DNA from: Psychrobacter sp. LV10R520-6
Lineage (GTDB): Bacteria; Pseudomonadota; Gammaproteobacteria; Pseudomonadales; Moraxellaceae
Assembly (NCBI RefSeq): GCF_900182925.1
Contig: NZ_LT900024.1
Location: 2,604,001-2,668,000, forward strand
Direction: 5' to 3'
DNA: 64,000 nt
This document shows positions 63,189 through 64,000 of the stretch, in pieces (the stretch's first letter is position 1; each line of letters opens with the position of its first letter). The notes beneath the pieces are model-generated. The model saw only the letters and a program-made list of their open reading frames with translations. It was not told the origin of the DNA and ran no database searches. A program made the position numbers and the translations under genes.

Positions 63189-63794
63189 TCAGTGGCCTTG
63201 CTCATTTAAGATTCGATAATTATCACAACCTTCTTGATCACCATTATCGCAAGACTTACCAAACCATTCTTTTGCAGTGCTTATGTTTTTACGCACTCCT
63301 TGACCATTACCGTACATCGCTCCAAGGTTGTTTTGAGCCTTAGCCTCACCTTGATTGGCGGCTTTTGTATACCACTCTACAGCCTTAGTATAATCCTGAC
63401 GTACGCCTCTACCGTTGTCATACATAATTCCTAGATTGTATTGAGCCTTAGCCTCACCTTGATTGGCGGCTTTTGTATACCACTCTACAGCCTTAGTATA
63501 ATCCTGACGTACGCCTTCGCCCTTGTCATACATCAATCCAAGATTATATTGAGCACTAGCCTCACCTTGATTGGCGGCTTTTGTATACCACTCTACAGCC
63601 TTAGTATAATCCTGACGTACGCCTTCGCCCTTGTCATACATCAATCCAAGATTGTATTGAGCACTAGCATCTCCTTGGTTGGCTAATCGTTGGGTTTGGT
63701 TAAAATTTGGCGCAGCCATCGCTGATATAGATATTATCGCTGCGACTAAAAAAACGATTGCTTTGTGTATGAATGAGGCTTTGAACAGTGGCAT
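63189..63794 (-). CDS. Secreted Sel1-like repeat (tetratricopeptide-like) protein
   Basis: From ATG 63794 (MPLFKASFIHKAIVFLVAAI) the 201-residue protein has a signal peptide ending at SAMAAP, then four to five Sel1 repeats of 36 residues: each has AxAQYNLGLMYDKGEGVRQD and YTKAVEWYTKAANQGE. The end (KSCDNGDQEGCDNYRILNEQ) has two cysteines that may pair. Sel1 repeats form helical solenoids for protein contacts; the protein should be periplasmic. The DNA repeats with a period of exactly 108 bp. The TTG 12 bases upstream is a weaker start. Function is unknown. Confidence 0.85.
   Translation of the reverse strand: MPLFKASFIHKAIVFLVAAIISISAMAAPNFNQTQRLANQGDASAQYNLGLMYDKGEGVRQDYTKAVEWYTKAANQGEASAQYNLGLMYDKGEGVRQDYTKAVEWYTKAANQGEAKAQYNLGIMYDNGRGVRQDYTKAVEWYTKAANQGEAKAQNNLGAMYGNGQGVRKNISTAKEWFGKSCDNGDQEGCDNYRILNEQGH
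63310..63690. repeat. Tandem 108-bp repeats inside the Sel1 gene
   Basis: TTGATTGGCGGC recurs at 63351, 63459 and 63567, with a diverged copy at 63675, exactly 108 bp (36 codons) apart. The units are almost identical at DNA level, so they are young and could change in number by slippage or recombination. Confidence 0.9.
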
Positions 63795-64000
63795 GGCATG
63801 TCTCAACTAATTGGCTTGAAGGATTACATTTGTGTGTTAAACTCATGGTAGCAGATATATTTTCGAGCAACCGACCCGATGACTTTTTTTAGTCTATTTT
63901 CATTTGTCATAATCTAATTTGTGCGAACAGCGGGCGTTTTTAGGGTTATGTGCTACGAATAGATTAGCAACACAGTTAAGGTGCTTTGCTAGTTTATAGT
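63795..64000. other. Region upstream of the Sel1 gene to the window end
   Basis: No gene. It includes the segment TATTTTCGAGCAACCGA at 63859-63875, which also occurs at 62612-62628 downstream of the broken Sel1 gene. Confidence 0.5.

Noticed and set aside
63310..63690. Regular repeats that could suggest a CRISPR array
   Set aside because: The 108-bp period is coding (36-residue Sel1 units) with no unique spacers. No CRISPR array was found anywhere in the window.

Overview
The window looks like chromosomal DNA of a gammaproteobacterium of the Moraxellaceae, most likely Psychrobacter. This is inferred from recognised protein families, gene neighbourhoods (parE next to yqiA, a complete Na+-NQR operon, split his genes) and the 16S-Ile-Ala-23S-5S rRNA layout. 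No database search was possible.

Layout. 1-3.9 kb: an acyltransferase cut by the window edge, parE, a yqiA esterase gene broken by one nonsense codon, and a DUF1289 gene. 3.95-16.4 kb: two tandem, same-orientation rRNA operons on the minus strand in a nearly identical 5,956-bp direct repeat, separated by an IS3-type remnant; each has consensus tandem promoters and the first has one extra. 16.4-19.6 kb: thrS-infC, with a hairpin in the thrS leader that looks like a tRNA-Thr(GGU) anticodon arm, and infC starting at ATT. 19.9-26.6 kb: a TelA-family gene, RNase R, a small membrane protein, an MscS channel with a BON domain, and hisA. 27.6-36.9 kb: nqrABCDEF, a small lipoprotein, an SDR oxidoreductase, apbE (which flavinylates NqrB and NqrC) and nqrM. 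37-43 kb: a CynX/NimT-type MFS transporter, then a tesA-like esterase with a YbbA/YbbP-type ABC transporter.

43.3-49.4 kb is accessory: a PIN-like DUF4411 gene with an HTH-ImmA protease gene, a glutathione S-transferase remnant, avtA, a two-gene AAA-ATPase plus unknown-protein module (possible defence system) and a membrane protein. 49.5-57 kb is mostly housekeeping: hisB-hisH, a PanZ-like protein, tRNA-Phe, DUF4385, gph, ilvD and comM/yifB.

57.1-64 kb is a mobile/defence-like region: an IS30 remnant abutted by an intact IS256-family element, a PstI/BsuBI-type restriction-modification pair, a DUF6338 membrane protein with a tiny SYTP-repeat protein, a 5'-truncated PUA/EVE-like gene, and Sel1-repeat genes, one of them killed by an amber codon. 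The best candidates for undescribed biology are the ATPase module at 46.9-48.9 kb and the DUF6338/small-protein/PUA-like cluster beside the restriction system.
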